Source: Ectopseudomonas composti (lineage in GTDB: Bacteria > Pseudomonadota > Gammaproteobacteria > Pseudomonadales > Pseudomonadaceae). Taken from it: 64,000 nucleotides of DNA. Position 1 is the stretch's first letter; each line of letters begins with the position of its first letter. Of this stretch, positions 48,676 through 60,024 are shown one piece after another. The DNA lies in the NCBI RefSeq assembly GCF_001567565.1, contig NZ_LSSW01000033.1, positions 1-64,000 on the forward strand, read 5' to 3'. The translations under genes were made by a program, and so were the position numbers. A model generated the notes under the pieces. That model saw only the letters and a program-made list of their open reading frames with translations, was not told the origin of the DNA and made no database searches.

Positions 48676-49443
48676 TTACGCCTCCCCCAGATAGGCTTTG
48701 ATCACGTCCGGGTTGTTGCGGATGTCGTCCGGCGTGCCGTCGGCCAGGGGAGTGCCCTGGTTGATCACGTAGATGTGGTCGGAGATGCTCATCACCAGCT
48801 TCATGTCGTGCTCGATCAGCAGCACGGTGACATTGTGCTCGTCGCGCAACATGCCGATCAGCTCTTTGAGGTCTTCGGTCTCGCGCGGGTTGAGGCCGGC
48901 AGCCGGCTCGTCGAGCATCAGGATGCTCGGCCGCGTCATCATGCAGCGGGCGATTTCCAGGCGACGCTGCTGACCATAGGCCAGGGTGCCCGCTTCACGG
49001 TTGGCGAAGTCCACCAGGTTGACCTTCTCCAGCCAGTAGCCGGCGAACTCCATCGCCTCGCGCTCGCTGCGACGGAAGCCCGGCGTCTTGAACAGACCGG
49101 CCAGATAGCTGGTGTTGAGGTGGCGGTGCTGGGCGATCAGCAGGTTTTCCACCGCGGTCATGTCCTTGAACAGACGCACGTTCTGGAAGGTCCGCACCAC
49201 ACCCTTGCGGGCGATCTTGTGCCCCGGCAGGCCTTCGATGGCCTCGCCATTGAGGCGGATGCTGCCCGAACTCGGCTGGTAGAAACCGGTCAGGCAGTTG
49301 AACACGGTGGTCTTGCCGGCGCCGTTCGGGCCGATCATCGACACCACCTGCTTTTCCTTGACGTTCAGGCCCACCCCGTTGACGGCCAGCAGGCCGCCGA
49401 AACGCATGGACAGGCCGCTTACTTCGAGAATCGTGCGGCTCAT
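48676..49443 (-). CDS. braF: Branched-chain amino-acid ABC transporter ATPase BraF/LivG
   Basis: The 255-residue ATPase has Walker A GPNGAGKTTV, the LivG marks KGVVRTFQNVRLFKDMTAVE, signature-region LAYGQQRRLEIARCM and Walker B ILMLDEPAAGLNP. Its start overlaps the braE stop (ATGA). It forms the ATPase pair with BraG. Confidence 0.94.
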   Translation of the reverse strand: MSRTILEVSGLSMRFGGLLAVNGVGLNVKEKQVVSMIGPNGAGKTTVFNCLTGFYQPSSGSIRLNGEAIEGLPGHKIARKGVVRTFQNVRLFKDMTAVENLLIAQHRHLNTSYLAGLFKTPGFRRSEREAMEFAGYWLEKVNLVDFANREAGTLAYGQQRRLEIARCMMTRPSILMLDEPAAGLNPRETEDLKELIGMLRDEHNVTVLLIEHDMKLVMSISDHIYVINQGTPLADGTPDDIRNNPDVIKAYLGEA

Positions 49444-50707
49444 CGCTTCAGCTCCAGGTGGGGACGTTGCATCGGCAGCAGACCTTGCGGGCGCCAGATC
49501 ATCATGAAGATCATGACCAGACCGAAGATCAGCATGCGGTACTCACTCAGCTCACGCATCTCCTGCAGCATCACCATGACGATGGCCGCGAGGATCACGC
49601 CAAGCTGCGAGCCCATGCCGCCGAGTACCACGATGGCGAGGATCATCGCCGACTCGATGAAGGTGAACGACTCCGGTGTCACCAGGCCCTGGCGCGCGGC
49701 GAAGAAGCTGCCGGCGAAACCGGCCAGGCTGGCGCCGATGGTGAAGGCCGAGAGCTTGATCACGGTGGGGTTCAGGCCCAGCGCGCGGCAGGCGATCTCG
49801 TCTTCGCGCAACGCTTCCCAGGCACGCCCGATCGGCATGCGCAGCAGGCGGTTGACCAGAAACAGGGTCAGCAGCACCAGCAGCAGGGCGATCAGGTAGA
49901 GGAAGATCACCTTGTACTGCGAGTTGTAGGCGATCTCGAAGTAACCGTGGAAGGTCGGCATGTCGGCGGGTACACGGCGTTCGAAGGACAGACCGAACAG
50001 GGTCGGTTTGTTTTCGTTGGCGATGCTCAGGCCGTTCGGGCCGCCGGTCAGGTCGGTGAGGTTACGCAGCAGGATGCGGATGATCTCGCCGAAGCCCAGG
50101 GTGACGATGGCCAGGTAGTCACCGCGCAGGCGCAGCACCGGGAAACCGAGCAGGAAGCCGAACAGCGCAGCCATCATCCCGGCGATTGGCAGGCACATCC
50201 AGAAGCTCAGGCCGAAGTAGTGCGAGAGAATCGCGTAGCTGTAAGCGCCGACGGCGTAGAAACCGACGTAACCCAGGTCGAGCAGGCCCGCCAGGCCGAC
50301 CACGATGTTCAGGCCGAGGCCGAGCATCACGTAGATCAGGATCAGTGTGGCGATGTCCACCGCGCCGCGGCTGGCGAAGAACGGCCACACCAGCGCCACC
50401 ATGACCATTGCCAGAATGATCCAGCGTTGGGTGGAGGGCAGGGTGAGGAAGTTGCCGATCTGGCCGCTGCCGCTGGGCAACTGGGGACGTTTGGCCCAGA
50501 CCGGCGTGATGCGATCACGCAGCAGTTGCCAGAGGAAAATCAGCGTTGCAGCGCCGCCGATGCACCAGAGTTCAAACGCAGTGGCACCGTGCACTTGCAG
50601 GCCGATGCCAACAGTGGTGAGTTTCAGACCCAGGACCGGGTAGGCAACGATCAGCACCAGCAGGGCGCTGAAAATCGCCGATTTGAGGTTCTTCACGCTG
50701 GAGGTGC

Positions 50708-50711
<4 letters not shown>
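49440..50711 (-). CDS. braE: Branched-chain amino-acid ABC permease BraE/LivM
   Basis: The 423-residue membrane protein is an LivM-type permease with the usual long N-terminal region (two early helices, then a polar stretch to about residue 80) and about eight further helices. VGLAGLLDLGYVGFYAVGAY, LPIAGMMAALFGFLLGFPVL and IVTLGFGEIIRILLRNLTDL are typical. It overlaps braD at its start and braF at its end. Confidence 0.94.
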
Positions 50712-51631
<920 letters not shown>

Positions 51632-51701
51632 AGCCTAACTCCTGGGCAGCGCGTAAAGCGGCGCTTGTGGCGCAGCGCGAGGCCGGAATTCTTCTAATAG
51701 A

Positions 51702-51734
51702 CAAAGCCCACTGCGGGAGGCACAGTGGGCTTTG
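51702..51734 (-). terminator. Hairpin between braC and braD
   Basis: CAAAGCCCACTG (51702-51713) pairs perfectly with its complement (51723-51734) around a 9-nt loop, 16 bases past braC. The U tract is poor, so it may be a partial terminator or mRNA-end stabiliser that keeps binding protein in excess over permease. Confidence 0.75.
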
Positions 51735-51750
51735 AGTTCAGACAGGAAAC

Positions 51751-52872
51751 TTACTTGGCTTCGGACTTGGTGCCGTCCTGGTGCCACTCGTACACCACGA
51801 AGCTGAAGTCTTTCAGGTCGCCCTTCTCGTCGAAGGCCAGGGTGCCGGTGGGGGTGTCGAAGCTGTTGGAACGCAGCGCAGCCGCTACCTTGGCGGTATC
51901 GGTGTCGCCGGCTTTCTCGATGCCTTCAGCGATGACCTGAACGGCGGCGTAGGCCGGGAACACGAACGGACCGCTCGGGTCTTCGTTCTTGGCCTTGAAG
52001 GCCTCGACCAGCGCCTGGTTCTTCGGATCCTGGTCGAAGGACTTCGGCAGGGTGACCAGCAGGCCTTCGGAAGCCGGGCCGGCAATGGCCGAGATTTCCT
52101 TGTTACCCACGCCTTCCGGACCCATGAACTTGACGTTCAGGCCGCGCTCTTTGGTCTGGCGCAGCAGCAGGCCCAGTTCCGGGTGGTAGCCGCCGTAGTA
52201 GACGAAGTCGACACCTGCCTGGTTGAGCTTGGCGATCAGGGCGGAGAAGTCCTTGTCGCCGGCGTTGATGCCTTCGAACATGGCGACTTTTACGCCTTTG
52301 CTTTCCAGGGTCTGCTTGACCGCGGTAGCGATGCCTTCGCCGTACTGCTGCTTGTCATGGATGACGGCAACGCTCTTCGGCTTGACGTGGTCGGCGATGA
52401 AGTTGCCGGCGGTCGGGCCTTGCAGGCTGTCCAGACCGATGGTGCGGAAGACCAGCTCGTAACCGCGAGCGGTGATGTCCGGGCTGGTGGACGCCGCGGT
52501 GATCATCAGGATGCCTTCGTCTTCGTAGATGTCGGAAGCCGGCTGAGTGGAGCTGGAGCACAGGTGGCCAACCACGAACTTGACGCCGTCGTTGACGATT
52601 TTGTTGGCAACGGCAACGGCCTGCTTCGGATCGCACGCGTCGTCGTAGACCACGCCTTCGAGCTGAGCGCCGTTCACGCCGCCGGCCTTGTTGATCTGCT
52701 CGATGGCCATCTTGGCGCCGATGAATTGCATTTCACCGTACTGAGCGACAGCACCGGTCACCGGACCGGCCAGGCCGATCTTGATGGTGTCGGCTGCCAT
52801 CGAATAGCTGGCCGCCCCTGCCAGCGCCATTGCCGCGAACAGCTTGGAAATCTGCTTAGTAGCCTTGTTCAT
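51751..52872 (-). CDS. braC: Branched-chain amino-acid binding protein BraC
   Basis: A 373-residue periplasmic protein from MNKATKQISKLFAAMALAGA, a signal peptide cleaved near SMAADT; the in-frame sequence further upstream is leader DNA. DTIKIGLAGPVTGAVAQYGE, VVGHLCSSSTQPASDIYEDE and MITAASTSPDITARGYELVF match BraC/LivJ. The disulphide pair YDDACDP and HLCSS is kept. It binds Leu, Ile, Val and related residues for BraDEFG. Confidence 0.94.
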   Translation of the reverse strand: MNKATKQISKLFAAMALAGAASYSMAADTIKIGLAGPVTGAVAQYGEMQFIGAKMAIEQINKAGGVNGAQLEGVVYDDACDPKQAVAVANKIVNDGVKFVVGHLCSSSTQPASDIYEDEGILMITAASTSPDITARGYELVFRTIGLDSLQGPTAGNFIADHVKPKSVAVIHDKQQYGEGIATAVKQTLESKGVKVAMFEGINAGDKDFSALIAKLNQAGVDFVYYGGYHPELGLLLRQTKERGLNVKFMGPEGVGNKEISAIAGPASEGLLVTLPKSFDQDPKNQALVEAFKAKNEDPSGPFVFPAYAAVQVIAEGIEKAGDTDTAKVAAALRSNSFDTPTGTLAFDEKGDLKDFSFVVYEWHQDGTKSEAK

Positions 52873-53167
52873 GAGTGCTCCACTCTTATGTTTTTCGTTG
52901 TTGTAGTTCTTGCGGCCGAAGCTGCAGAACCGGGTCAGTGACCCCGGTCGTGCCCCCGGCAACTGTACCGGAACAGTGTAGAGCGCCGGTTTGCGCCTTG
53001 AAAAGCCGGCAGCCGGAGGCGAAACGTGGGGTTGTCGCTAAATTGCAAGGAATGTATAGAAAAACGGCGTGGCCTGAGCCAGCTGACGAGCGTCGTGCGG
53101 TTGCCAGGGCATTTGCTGACGCTATCATTGCGCGCCTGCATCCAACGCCATCGACACGGGACACACC

Positions 53168-53485
53168 ATGACGGATCAATCTAGCACCCTCTATGCCAAG
53201 CTGCTCGGTGAGACAGCGCCGATTCGCTGGCAGGAACTGCAGCCGTTCTTCGCTCGCGGTGCGTTGCTATGGGTCGAGGGCAGTCAGGATCTGGTGGCGG
53301 TTGCGCAGGCCGTGGCCGAGAACGATCAGGCGCGTGTCGCGCAATGGATGAACCAGGGGCTGTTGTGCGCGTTCGAAGATGCACGGGCCGAAGATCTGCT
53401 CACGCGTGACCCTCAGTTATGGGCGGTGGTGGTTGCGCCCTGGGTGCTGGTGCAGGAAAGGGCAGGGGACTCGACCCTGCACTGA
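53168..53485 (+). CDS. DUF2288 protein
   Basis: The 105-residue soluble protein starts MTDQSSTLYAKLLGETAPIR. WQELQPFFARGALLWVEGSQ and the closing LWAVVVAPWVLVQE are family hallmarks. The function is unknown. It reads away from braC across a 295-bp promoter region (52873-53167), in which I see no other gene. Confidence 0.85.
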   Translation: MTDQSSTLYAKLLGETAPIRWQELQPFFARGALLWVEGSQDLVAVAQAVAENDQARVAQWMNQGLLCAFEDARAEDLLTRDPQLWAVVVAPWVLVQERAGDSTLH

Positions 53486-53581
53486 AACGGCGCGCTGAAG
53501 GGCTGGAAGTGGCGGGCTAGACTCTTCCGCGCTCTTTTCGGGGTAGCCCCGTCGCAGTGCTATGGCAAAGGAGTGAGCGCC

Positions 53582-53950
53582 ATGTTCGAACCTGGTCATC
53601 TGCATCGCAGCAACCTGCCAGCCCTGGGCGGGCAGCCCGGCTACAGCATCGACTTCTACTACGAGGTACGTCAGGACCCGAAAGAGGGGGCCATGCTGCA
53701 TGGGCGCCTGGTTGGAGAAGTCGAAGGCAAGGCATTCGAGGACGTCTTCGAAATGCACCGCGATACCGCTTTCAATTTTGCCAGTGTGATCTCGCGGCTG
53801 ATGGCCAAGCATGGCTTGCCGCCCAACCATAGCCCGATCATGAGGGAACATGCCGAGTACGATGCGATCTTCGAGGACATCCGCGCCAAGCTGCACGCCA
53901 AGTCAGGGGATGCGGTGAATTTCGAACACCTGGAGCGTGACGGTCTGTAA
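53582..53950 (+). CDS. DUF5064 protein
   Basis: A 122-residue protein from MFEPGHLHRSNLPALGGQPG; the ATG has GGAG eight bases upstream and is preferred to a GTG nine bases earlier. The beta-rich core YSIDFYYEVRQDPKEGAMLH and a helix with NFASVISRLMAKHGLPPNH define the family, known mainly from Pseudomonas. The function is unknown. A strong terminator follows. Confidence 0.82.
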   Translation: MFEPGHLHRSNLPALGGQPGYSIDFYYEVRQDPKEGAMLHGRLVGEVEGKAFEDVFEMHRDTAFNFASVISRLMAKHGLPPNHSPIMREHAEYDAIFEDIRAKLHAKSGDAVNFEHLERDGL

Positions 53951-53981
53951 GGGCTGGTTCGAAGCCTGAGTGAGGGCGAAA

Positions 53982-54012
53982 AAAAAACCGGACTCTGAAA
54001 GTCCGGTTTTTT
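53982..54012. terminator. Bidirectional terminator between DUF5064 gene and bfd
   Basis: AAAAAACCGGACT (53982-53994) pairs with AGTCCGGTTTTTT (54000-54012) around five bases, with A and T runs on both sides. It serves both convergent genes. Confidence 0.93.
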
Positions 54013-54028
54013 GTCTGCGAGCTACACG

Positions 54029-54247
54029 TCAGGCTGCGACGAACCCGGCTGGGTAGGCAAGCGATGCCTGGCTGCTCTGTACTTCGGCGATGGTTTCGCG
54101 AACGACCTGCTTGGCCAGGCAGGCACACTTGCCGCACTGGCTGGCGATGCCTAGCGTGCCGCGTACTTCACGGTAGCTGCAGCAGCCTTCATAGACCGCA
54201 TCGCGGATCTGAGTATCGGTGACACCTTCACACAGGCAGACGTACAT
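54029..54247 (-). CDS. bfd: Bacterioferritin-associated ferredoxin
   Basis: The 72-residue [2Fe-2S] protein starts MYVCLCEGVTDTQIRDAVYE. Cluster ligands are the CLC pair (Cys4, Cys6) and the CGKC pair (Cys38, Cys41), the Bfd pattern. It reduces the iron core of bacterioferritin to release iron under starvation. A Fur-box-like sequence lies about 45 bases upstream, fitting iron control. The gene order bfd, rnt, pyrC, motY, argG is the same as around PA3530-PA3525. Confidence 0.95.
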   Translation of the reverse strand: MYVCLCEGVTDTQIRDAVYEGCCSYREVRGTLGIASQCGKCACLAKQVVRETIAEVQSSQASLAYPAGFVAA

Positions 54248-54288
54248 AAGCAGGGCTCGTCTTGGTGGTTCTGTTCGATGGATCGGAT

Positions 54289-54313
54289 ACTAATGTTAAT
54301 GAGAATGCTTGTC
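54289..54313 (-). promoter_or_regulatory. Putative Fur box upstream of bfd
   Basis: The stretch ACTAATGTTAATGAGAATGC holds overlapping AAT-rich hexamers close to the Fur consensus (NATWAT repeats) and lies where the bfd promoter should be. Known Fur or iron control of bfd in Pseudomonas supports it. Confidence 0.65.
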
Positions 54314-54370
54314 AAAGATCGTATGTGAATGATCGCAGCAGCTGACGAACGGTATTGCGCCGTTGAGCGC

Positions 54371-54406
54371 GCATTAAAAAACCGGCCGAGGCCGGTTTCT
54401 TAATGC
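54371..54406 (-). terminator. Terminator after rnt
   Basis: Nested stems GCATTAA (54371-54377) with TTAATGC (54400-54406) and AAACCGGC with GCCGGTTT form one long hairpin 17 bases after the rnt stop. Its T-rich side follows the core stem on both strands. Confidence 0.8.
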
Positions 54407-54422
54407 GTGCGAACGTTAGCGG

Positions 54423-55097
54423 TTACTGGTCGAATTCATCCCAGCCGCCCATTTCCTTCCAGCGGTTGACGATGCCGCAGAACAGTTCGGCGGTCTTCTC
54501 GGTGTCGTAGCGCGCCGAGTGTGCTTCCTTGCCGTCGAACTCGATGCCGGCCGTCTGGCAGGCCTTGGCGAGTACGGTCTGGCCATAGGCAAGGCCGGCC
54601 AGGGTGGCGGTATCGAAGCTGGAGAAGGGATGGAAGGGGTTGCGCTTGATGCCGCAACGCGCCACCGCCGCATTGAGAAAGCCCAGGTCGAAACTGCTGT
54701 TGTGGCCAACCAGGATCGCGCGTTTGCAACCAGCCGACTTGATCGACTTGCGCAGGCCCTTGAAGATTTCCCCCAGTGCATGCTCCTCGCTCACCGCCAT
54801 GCGCAGCGGGTGGTCGAGCTTGATGCCGGTGAACTCCAGTGCCGCCGCTTCGATATTGGCGCCCTCGAAGGGCTCGATGCGGAAGAAGTGGGTGTGGTCC
54901 GGGTAGAGGAAACCACCTTCGTCCATGGCGATGGTGGTCGCGGCGATTTCCAGCAGCGCGTCGGTGGCACTGTTGAAACCGCCGGTCTCGACGTCCACGA
55001 CCACTGGCAGATAGCCGCGAAAGCGCGCCGCCATCGGCGTGCGCGGGCCGGACGGCAGGCTCGGTTCGAGTTCGTCTTCGTAGTTGTCCTCGCTCAC
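54423..55097 (-). CDS. rnt: Ribonuclease T
   Basis: The 224-residue DEDDh exonuclease has VVVDVETGGFNSATDALLEI (exo I), GHNSSFDLGFLNAAVARCG (exo II) and HSARYDTEKTAELFCGIVN (exo III). It trims the 3' ends of tRNA and 5S/23S rRNA. The start overlaps the pyrC stop by four bases (ATGA), so both are co-translated. Confidence 0.96.
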   Translation of the reverse strand: MSEDNYEDELEPSLPSGPRTPMAARFRGYLPVVVDVETGGFNSATDALLEIAATTIAMDEGGFLYPDHTHFFRIEPFEGANIEAAALEFTGIKLDHPLRMAVSEEHALGEIFKGLRKSIKSAGCKRAILVGHNSSFDLGFLNAAVARCGIKRNPFHPFSSFDTATLAGLAYGQTVLAKACQTAGIEFDGKEAHSARYDTEKTAELFCGIVNRWKEMGGWDEFDQ

Positions 55098-56140
55098 GCC
55101 TGACCCTCCAGCAGTTTCCAGCGCAGGGTTTCGCCAGCGCGCAGCGGTACGACGCTATTGTCGCCCAGTGGCAGGGTGGCCGGTACGGTCCATTCCTCGC
55201 GCACCAGGGTGATGCTGTCGCTGTTGCGCGGCATGCCGTAGAAGTCCGGGCCGTGGAAGCTGGCGAAGGCCTCCAGCTTGTCCAGCGCATTGCGCTGCTC
55301 GAAAGCCTCGGCATACAGCTCGATGGCGGCATAGGCGGTGTAGCAGCCGGCGCAGCCGCAGGCGGCTTCCTTGGCGTGCTTGACGTGCGGCGCCGAGTCG
55401 GTGCCGAGGAAGAACTTGACGTTGCCGCTGGTGGCGGCATCGAGCAGGGCTTCCTGATGCACATTGCGCTTGAGGATCGGCAGGCAATAGAAGTGCGGAC
55501 GAATGCCGCCAACCAGCATGTGGTTGCGGTTGTACAGCAGGTGATGCGCGGTGATGGTGGCGCCAACGTTGGCCGAGGCCGCCTCGACGAACTGCACCGC
55601 GTCACGGGTGGTGATGTGCTCGAACACCACCTTGAGCGTCGGGAAGCGTTCGACCACGCGGGTCAGGTGTTCGTCGATGAAGGCCTTCTCGCGATCGAAC
55701 ACGTCGATCTCGGCGCGGGTCACTTCACCGTGTACCAGCAGCAGCATGCCGACTTCAGCCATGGCTTCGAGGGCCGGGAAGATCTTGTCGATGCTGGTCA
55801 CGCCCGAGTCGGAGTTGGTGGTGGCGCCGGCCGGGTAGAGCTTGGCGGCATGCACGAAGCCGCTAGCCTTGGCCGCCCGCACGTCCTCGGGGCTGGTGTT
55901 GTCGGTGAGGTAGAGCACCATCAGCGGTTCGAAGCGGCTGCCGGCCGGGCGCGCCGCGAGGATGCGCTGGCGATAGGCGTCGGCTTCGGCGGCATTGCGC
56001 ACCGGCGGAACCAGGTTGGGCATGATGATGGCGCGGCCGAAAGTGCGCGCGGCATCGCCGACTGTGTGTGGCAGCACTGCGCCGTCGCGCAGGTGAATGT
56101 GCCAGTCATCGGGACGCAGAAGAGTCAGGCGGTCGGACAT
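55094..56140 (-). CDS. pyrC: Dihydroorotase
   Basis: A 348-residue protein from MSDRLTLLRPDDWHIHLRDG; the HIHLRDG motif binds zinc. AKLYPAGATTNSDSGVTS carries the carbamylated lysine, and HGEVTRAEIDVFDREKAF and GTDSAPHVKHAKEAACGCAG complete the site. It closes carbamoyl-aspartate to dihydroorotate in pyrimidine synthesis. The start chosen lies 33 bases inside a longer frame and fits family alignments. Confidence 0.96.
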   Translation of the reverse strand: MSDRLTLLRPDDWHIHLRDGAVLPHTVGDAARTFGRAIIMPNLVPPVRNAAEADAYRQRILAARPAGSRFEPLMVLYLTDNTSPEDVRAAKASGFVHAAKLYPAGATTNSDSGVTSIDKIFPALEAMAEVGMLLLVHGEVTRAEIDVFDREKAFIDEHLTRVVERFPTLKVVFEHITTRDAVQFVEAASANVGATITAHHLLYNRNHMLVGGIRPHFYCLPILKRNVHQEALLDAATSGNVKFFLGTDSAPHVKHAKEAACGCAGCYTAYAAIELYAEAFEQRNALDKLEAFASFHGPDFYGMPRNSDSITLVREEWTVPATLPLGDNSVVPLRAGETLRWKLLEGQA

Positions 56141-56293
56141 GGAGGCTTCCAGGCGGGTAAAACGTGGCCGCATGGTAACTGAAAAGCGCCTGTTCGCGCT
56201 CGCGCCGACGCGACAATCGAACGCAGGGGGTCAAGTTTCCGCGCGCCTGACCGATACCCCTTGGGAATGCCGTGAACCGCCGTGGAGTCGACC

Positions 56294-57241
56294 GTGCGTG
56301 TGCCCAATTTGCTTCTGATCAGCCTGCTGGCTGGCATGCCGCTGTGTATGCCAGCACATGCCATCAGCTTCCAGACGCGGCTGGAAAAGGTGGAGTGGAC
56401 CGTCGAGGGTGATCGGTTCGAATGCCGCCTGAGTCAGACGATCAGCAATTTCGGCAGTGGCGAGTTCGTGCGCCGGGCCGGGGAGCAGGTCACCTTTCGC
56501 CTCAAGGCACGTGAGCGCTGGATGGGCGCCGGTTCGGCTACCTTGCTGGCAGCGGCGGCGCCCTGGCAGCCTGGTCGCGGCGACATCAACCTGGGTGTGG
56601 TCAGTGTCGGCAATGGCGAGGTGCCGTTCAACAGCTCCCAGGAGCAGGGCGCGCGCCTGCTTACCGGCTTGCTCGAAGGGCGCAGCCCGCTGGTGCGCCA
56701 CCGCACCCTCAACGGCAGCGAGAATCTGGAGGTGCGGCTGCTGCCGGTGAAGTTTCACAAAGCCTATGACGACTACCAGGCCTGTACCGCGAAGCTGTTG
56801 CCAGTCAATTTCGACCAGATTCGCCAGGCGCAGATCGGCTTTCCCGGTGGCGGCATCGACCTCGATCCGATGGCCAAGGCCAAGCTCGATATCATCCTCG
56901 ACTTCGTCAAGGCCGACCCGAGCATCAACAGTTTCCAGATCGACGGCCATGCCGACAACACCGGCAATCGCCTGACCAATCGCGACCTGTCACGCCGCCG
57001 TGCCCTGGCCGTGCAGGAGTATCTGGTGGCCGGTGGCATACCGGTGGAGCAGATCACCATGCGCTTTCATGGCGAGCGTTACCCGCTGGTGCCGAACAAC
57101 AGCGAAGCCAATCGCGCCAAGAACCGCCGCGCGACCTTGCGCCTCGATCGGGTGCCCGCAGCGCAAGCCCCGTCTCAGAGCGCGCCGCAGACCGCTCCCT
57201 CGAGTACACCGGTCGACCCGGCGGGAAGTGCGCCCTCCTGA
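56294..57241 (+). CDS. motY: Flagellar protein MotY (OmpA-like)
   Basis: About 315 residues from a GTG (MRVPNLLLISLLAGMPLCMP, a signal peptide) with GGAG six bases upstream; an earlier in-frame GTG at 56282 is possible. The N-terminal MotY domain (about 25-150) binds the stator. The C-terminal OmpA peptidoglycan-binding domain shows FQIDGHADNTGNRLTNRDLS and RRALAVQEYLVAGGI. The Pro/Ser-rich tail is species-specific. It matches PA3526 in position next to pyrC and argG. Confidence 0.9.
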   Translation: MRVPNLLLISLLAGMPLCMPAHAISFQTRLEKVEWTVEGDRFECRLSQTISNFGSGEFVRRAGEQVTFRLKARERWMGAGSATLLAAAAPWQPGRGDINLGVVSVGNGEVPFNSSQEQGARLLTGLLEGRSPLVRHRTLNGSENLEVRLLPVKFHKAYDDYQACTAKLLPVNFDQIRQAQIGFPGGGIDLDPMAKAKLDIILDFVKADPSINSFQIDGHADNTGNRLTNRDLSRRRALAVQEYLVAGGIPVEQITMRFHGERYPLVPNNSEANRAKNRRATLRLDRVPAAQAPSQSAPQTAPSSTPVDPAGSAPS

Positions 57242-57358
57242 GCAAAAAAAGCGGGTTGTCGCCGTCGCTTCGTCGTCACAAGCTGTCGCGCCCCTGTAAA
57301 TTGAGGCGCGAGGCCAGTAGAATCACGGGTTTTACCGTACAACCCGTGGAGTGATGGC

Positions 57359-58576
<1,218 letters not shown>

Positions 58577-58646
58577 GCTGAGCGACCTGCGCCACAAGAG
58601 CCCCGGCCATGTGCCGGGGTTCTGCTTTCTAGAGGAGTGAAACCCG

Positions 58647-59039
58647 ATGAGGCTACTGCACACCATGCTGCGCGTCGGCGATCTGGACACATCTATCGCC
58701 TTCTACACCGAAGTGCTGGGCATGACCCTGCTGCGCCGCAAGGATTACCCGGACGGCCAGTTCACCCTGGCATTCGTCGGTTATGGCGACGAGGCGCACA
58801 ACAGCGTGATCGAGTTGACCCATAACTGGGGCGTCACTGACTACGAGCTCGGTACCGGCTACGGGCATATCGCGCTGGAAGTCGAGAATGTCTACAAGGC
58901 CTGCGAGGACATCCGTGGCCGTGGTGGCAAGATCACCCGCGAGCCCGGCCCGATGAAGCATGGCACCAGCATCCTGGCCTTCGTCGAGGACCCGGACGGC
59001 TACAAGATCGAGTTGCTCTCGCCCTCTCGCCGTGACTGA
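58647..59039 (+). CDS. gloA: Lactoylglutathione lyase (glyoxalase I)
   Basis: The 130-residue protein starts MRLLHTMLRVGDLDTSIAFY; metal ligands are His5, Glu56 in HNSVIELTHNWG, a His in GYGHIALEV and Glu in DPDGYKIELL. AGGAG lies before the ATG. It converts the methylglyoxal-glutathione adduct to lactoylglutathione. Short, E. coli-type (nickel-class) length. Confidence 0.95.
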   Translation: MRLLHTMLRVGDLDTSIAFYTEVLGMTLLRRKDYPDGQFTLAFVGYGDEAHNSVIELTHNWGVTDYELGTGYGHIALEVENVYKACEDIRGRGGKITREPGPMKHGTSILAFVEDPDGYKIELLSPSRRD

Positions 59040-59051
59040 ACGAGAGATACG

Positions 59052-59077
59052 AAAAGCCCCGCATCAGCGGGGCTTTT
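59052..59077. terminator. Terminator after gloA
   Basis: AAAAGCCCCGC (59052-59062) pairs with GCGGGGCTTTT (59067-59077) around a 4-nt loop and runs into TTC on the plus strand. It also stands after the small minus-strand gene. Confidence 0.93.
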
Positions 59078-59094
59078 TCTTGCAGCGTCCGACT

Positions 59095-59274
59095 TCAGAT
59101 ATCGAAGTCGTATTCAGCCAATTGCTTATGCAGGCGACGTTCTTCGAGGAAGTTGTCGATGATGCGGCGCTTGGTCAGGTTGGTCTTGGCAACTTCCACC
59201 GCAGGCTCGGCATCGTCTGCATCGTCCGCGACAAAGTCTTCGTCCAGCTCGAGGTCTTCTTTGTCAGTGCTCAT
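59095..59274 (-). CDS. Small acidic protein, PA3496-like
   Basis: The 59-residue protein starts MSTDKEDLELDEDFVADDAD: an acidic first half, then a basic helical end (KTNLTKRRIIDNFLEERRLH, closing EYDFDI). It matches the conserved small protein next to nth in P. aeruginosa. The function is unknown. AGATGAGC-type bases surround the ATG at 59274, and the gene lies between the gloA terminator and nth. Confidence 0.8.
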   Translation of the reverse strand: MSTDKEDLELDEDFVADDADDAEPAVEVAKTNLTKRRIIDNFLEERRLHKQLAEYDFDI

Positions 59275-59385
59275 CTATTCCACTCCAGGCCAGTTACTGA
59301 GGCCATTTGCGCACCTTATAGCGGCAAAAATTGAGCGGGTAAAAAAGATTTTTTCAATCAGGAGATCGTCGGATTCTATAGACGA

Positions 59386-60024
59386 TCAATCGTCGGAAGT
59401 CTTGGCCTTGTACTCGCACAGGTCTTCGATGCGGCAGGCGCCGCAGCGGGGTTTGCGCGCGGTGCAGACGTAGCGTCCGTGCAGGATCAGCCAGTGGTGG
59501 GCGTCGAGCAGATAATCCCTGGGCACGAACTTGAGCAGCTTTTTCTCCACCTCGACCACATTCTTGCCCGGCGCGATGCCGGTGCGGTTGCTGACGCGGA
59601 AGATATGCGTGTCCACGGCCATGGCCAGCTGGCGAAAGGCGGTGTTGAGCACCACGTTGGCGGTCTTGCGACCGACACCGGGAAGCGCTTCGAGATCCTC
59701 GCGGTTGTCCGGCACCTGACTGCCGTGCTTCTCGATGAGGAGGCGGCAGGCCTCGATGACGTTCTTCGCCTTGCTGTTGTACAGGCCGATGGTCTTGATG
59801 TACTCGGAAAGTCCCTCGACGCCGAGGGCGTAGATGGCTTCGGGTGTATTGGCTACCGGAAACAGCTTGGCTGTGGCCTTGTTGACGCTGACGTCGGTGG
59901 CCTGGGCCGATAGCGTCACCGCTACCAGCAGCTCGAAGGGCGTGCTGTAGGCCAGCTCGGTCTTCGGCTCGGGGTTGTCCTCGTGCAGGCGGCGGAAGAT
60001 TTCCAGGCGTTTGGCGGCGTTCAT
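59386..60024 (-). CDS. nth: Endonuclease III
   Basis: The 212-residue DNA glycosylase/AP lyase has the helix-hairpin-helix LPGVGRKTANVVLNTAF with the catalytic Lys, VDTHIFRVSNRTGIAPG with the catalytic Asp, and the [4Fe-4S] loop C-x6-C-x2-C-x5-C in CTARKPRCGACRIEDLCEY. It removes oxidised pyrimidines. The start overlaps the rnfE stop (ATGA), a fixed arrangement in Pseudomonas. Confidence 0.97.
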   Translation of the reverse strand: MNAAKRLEIFRRLHEDNPEPKTELAYSTPFELLVAVTLSAQATDVSVNKATAKLFPVANTPEAIYALGVEGLSEYIKTIGLYNSKAKNVIEACRLLIEKHGSQVPDNREDLEALPGVGRKTANVVLNTAFRQLAMAVDTHIFRVSNRTGIAPGKNVVEVEKKLLKFVPRDYLLDAHHWLILHGRYVCTARKPRCGACRIEDLCEYKAKTSDD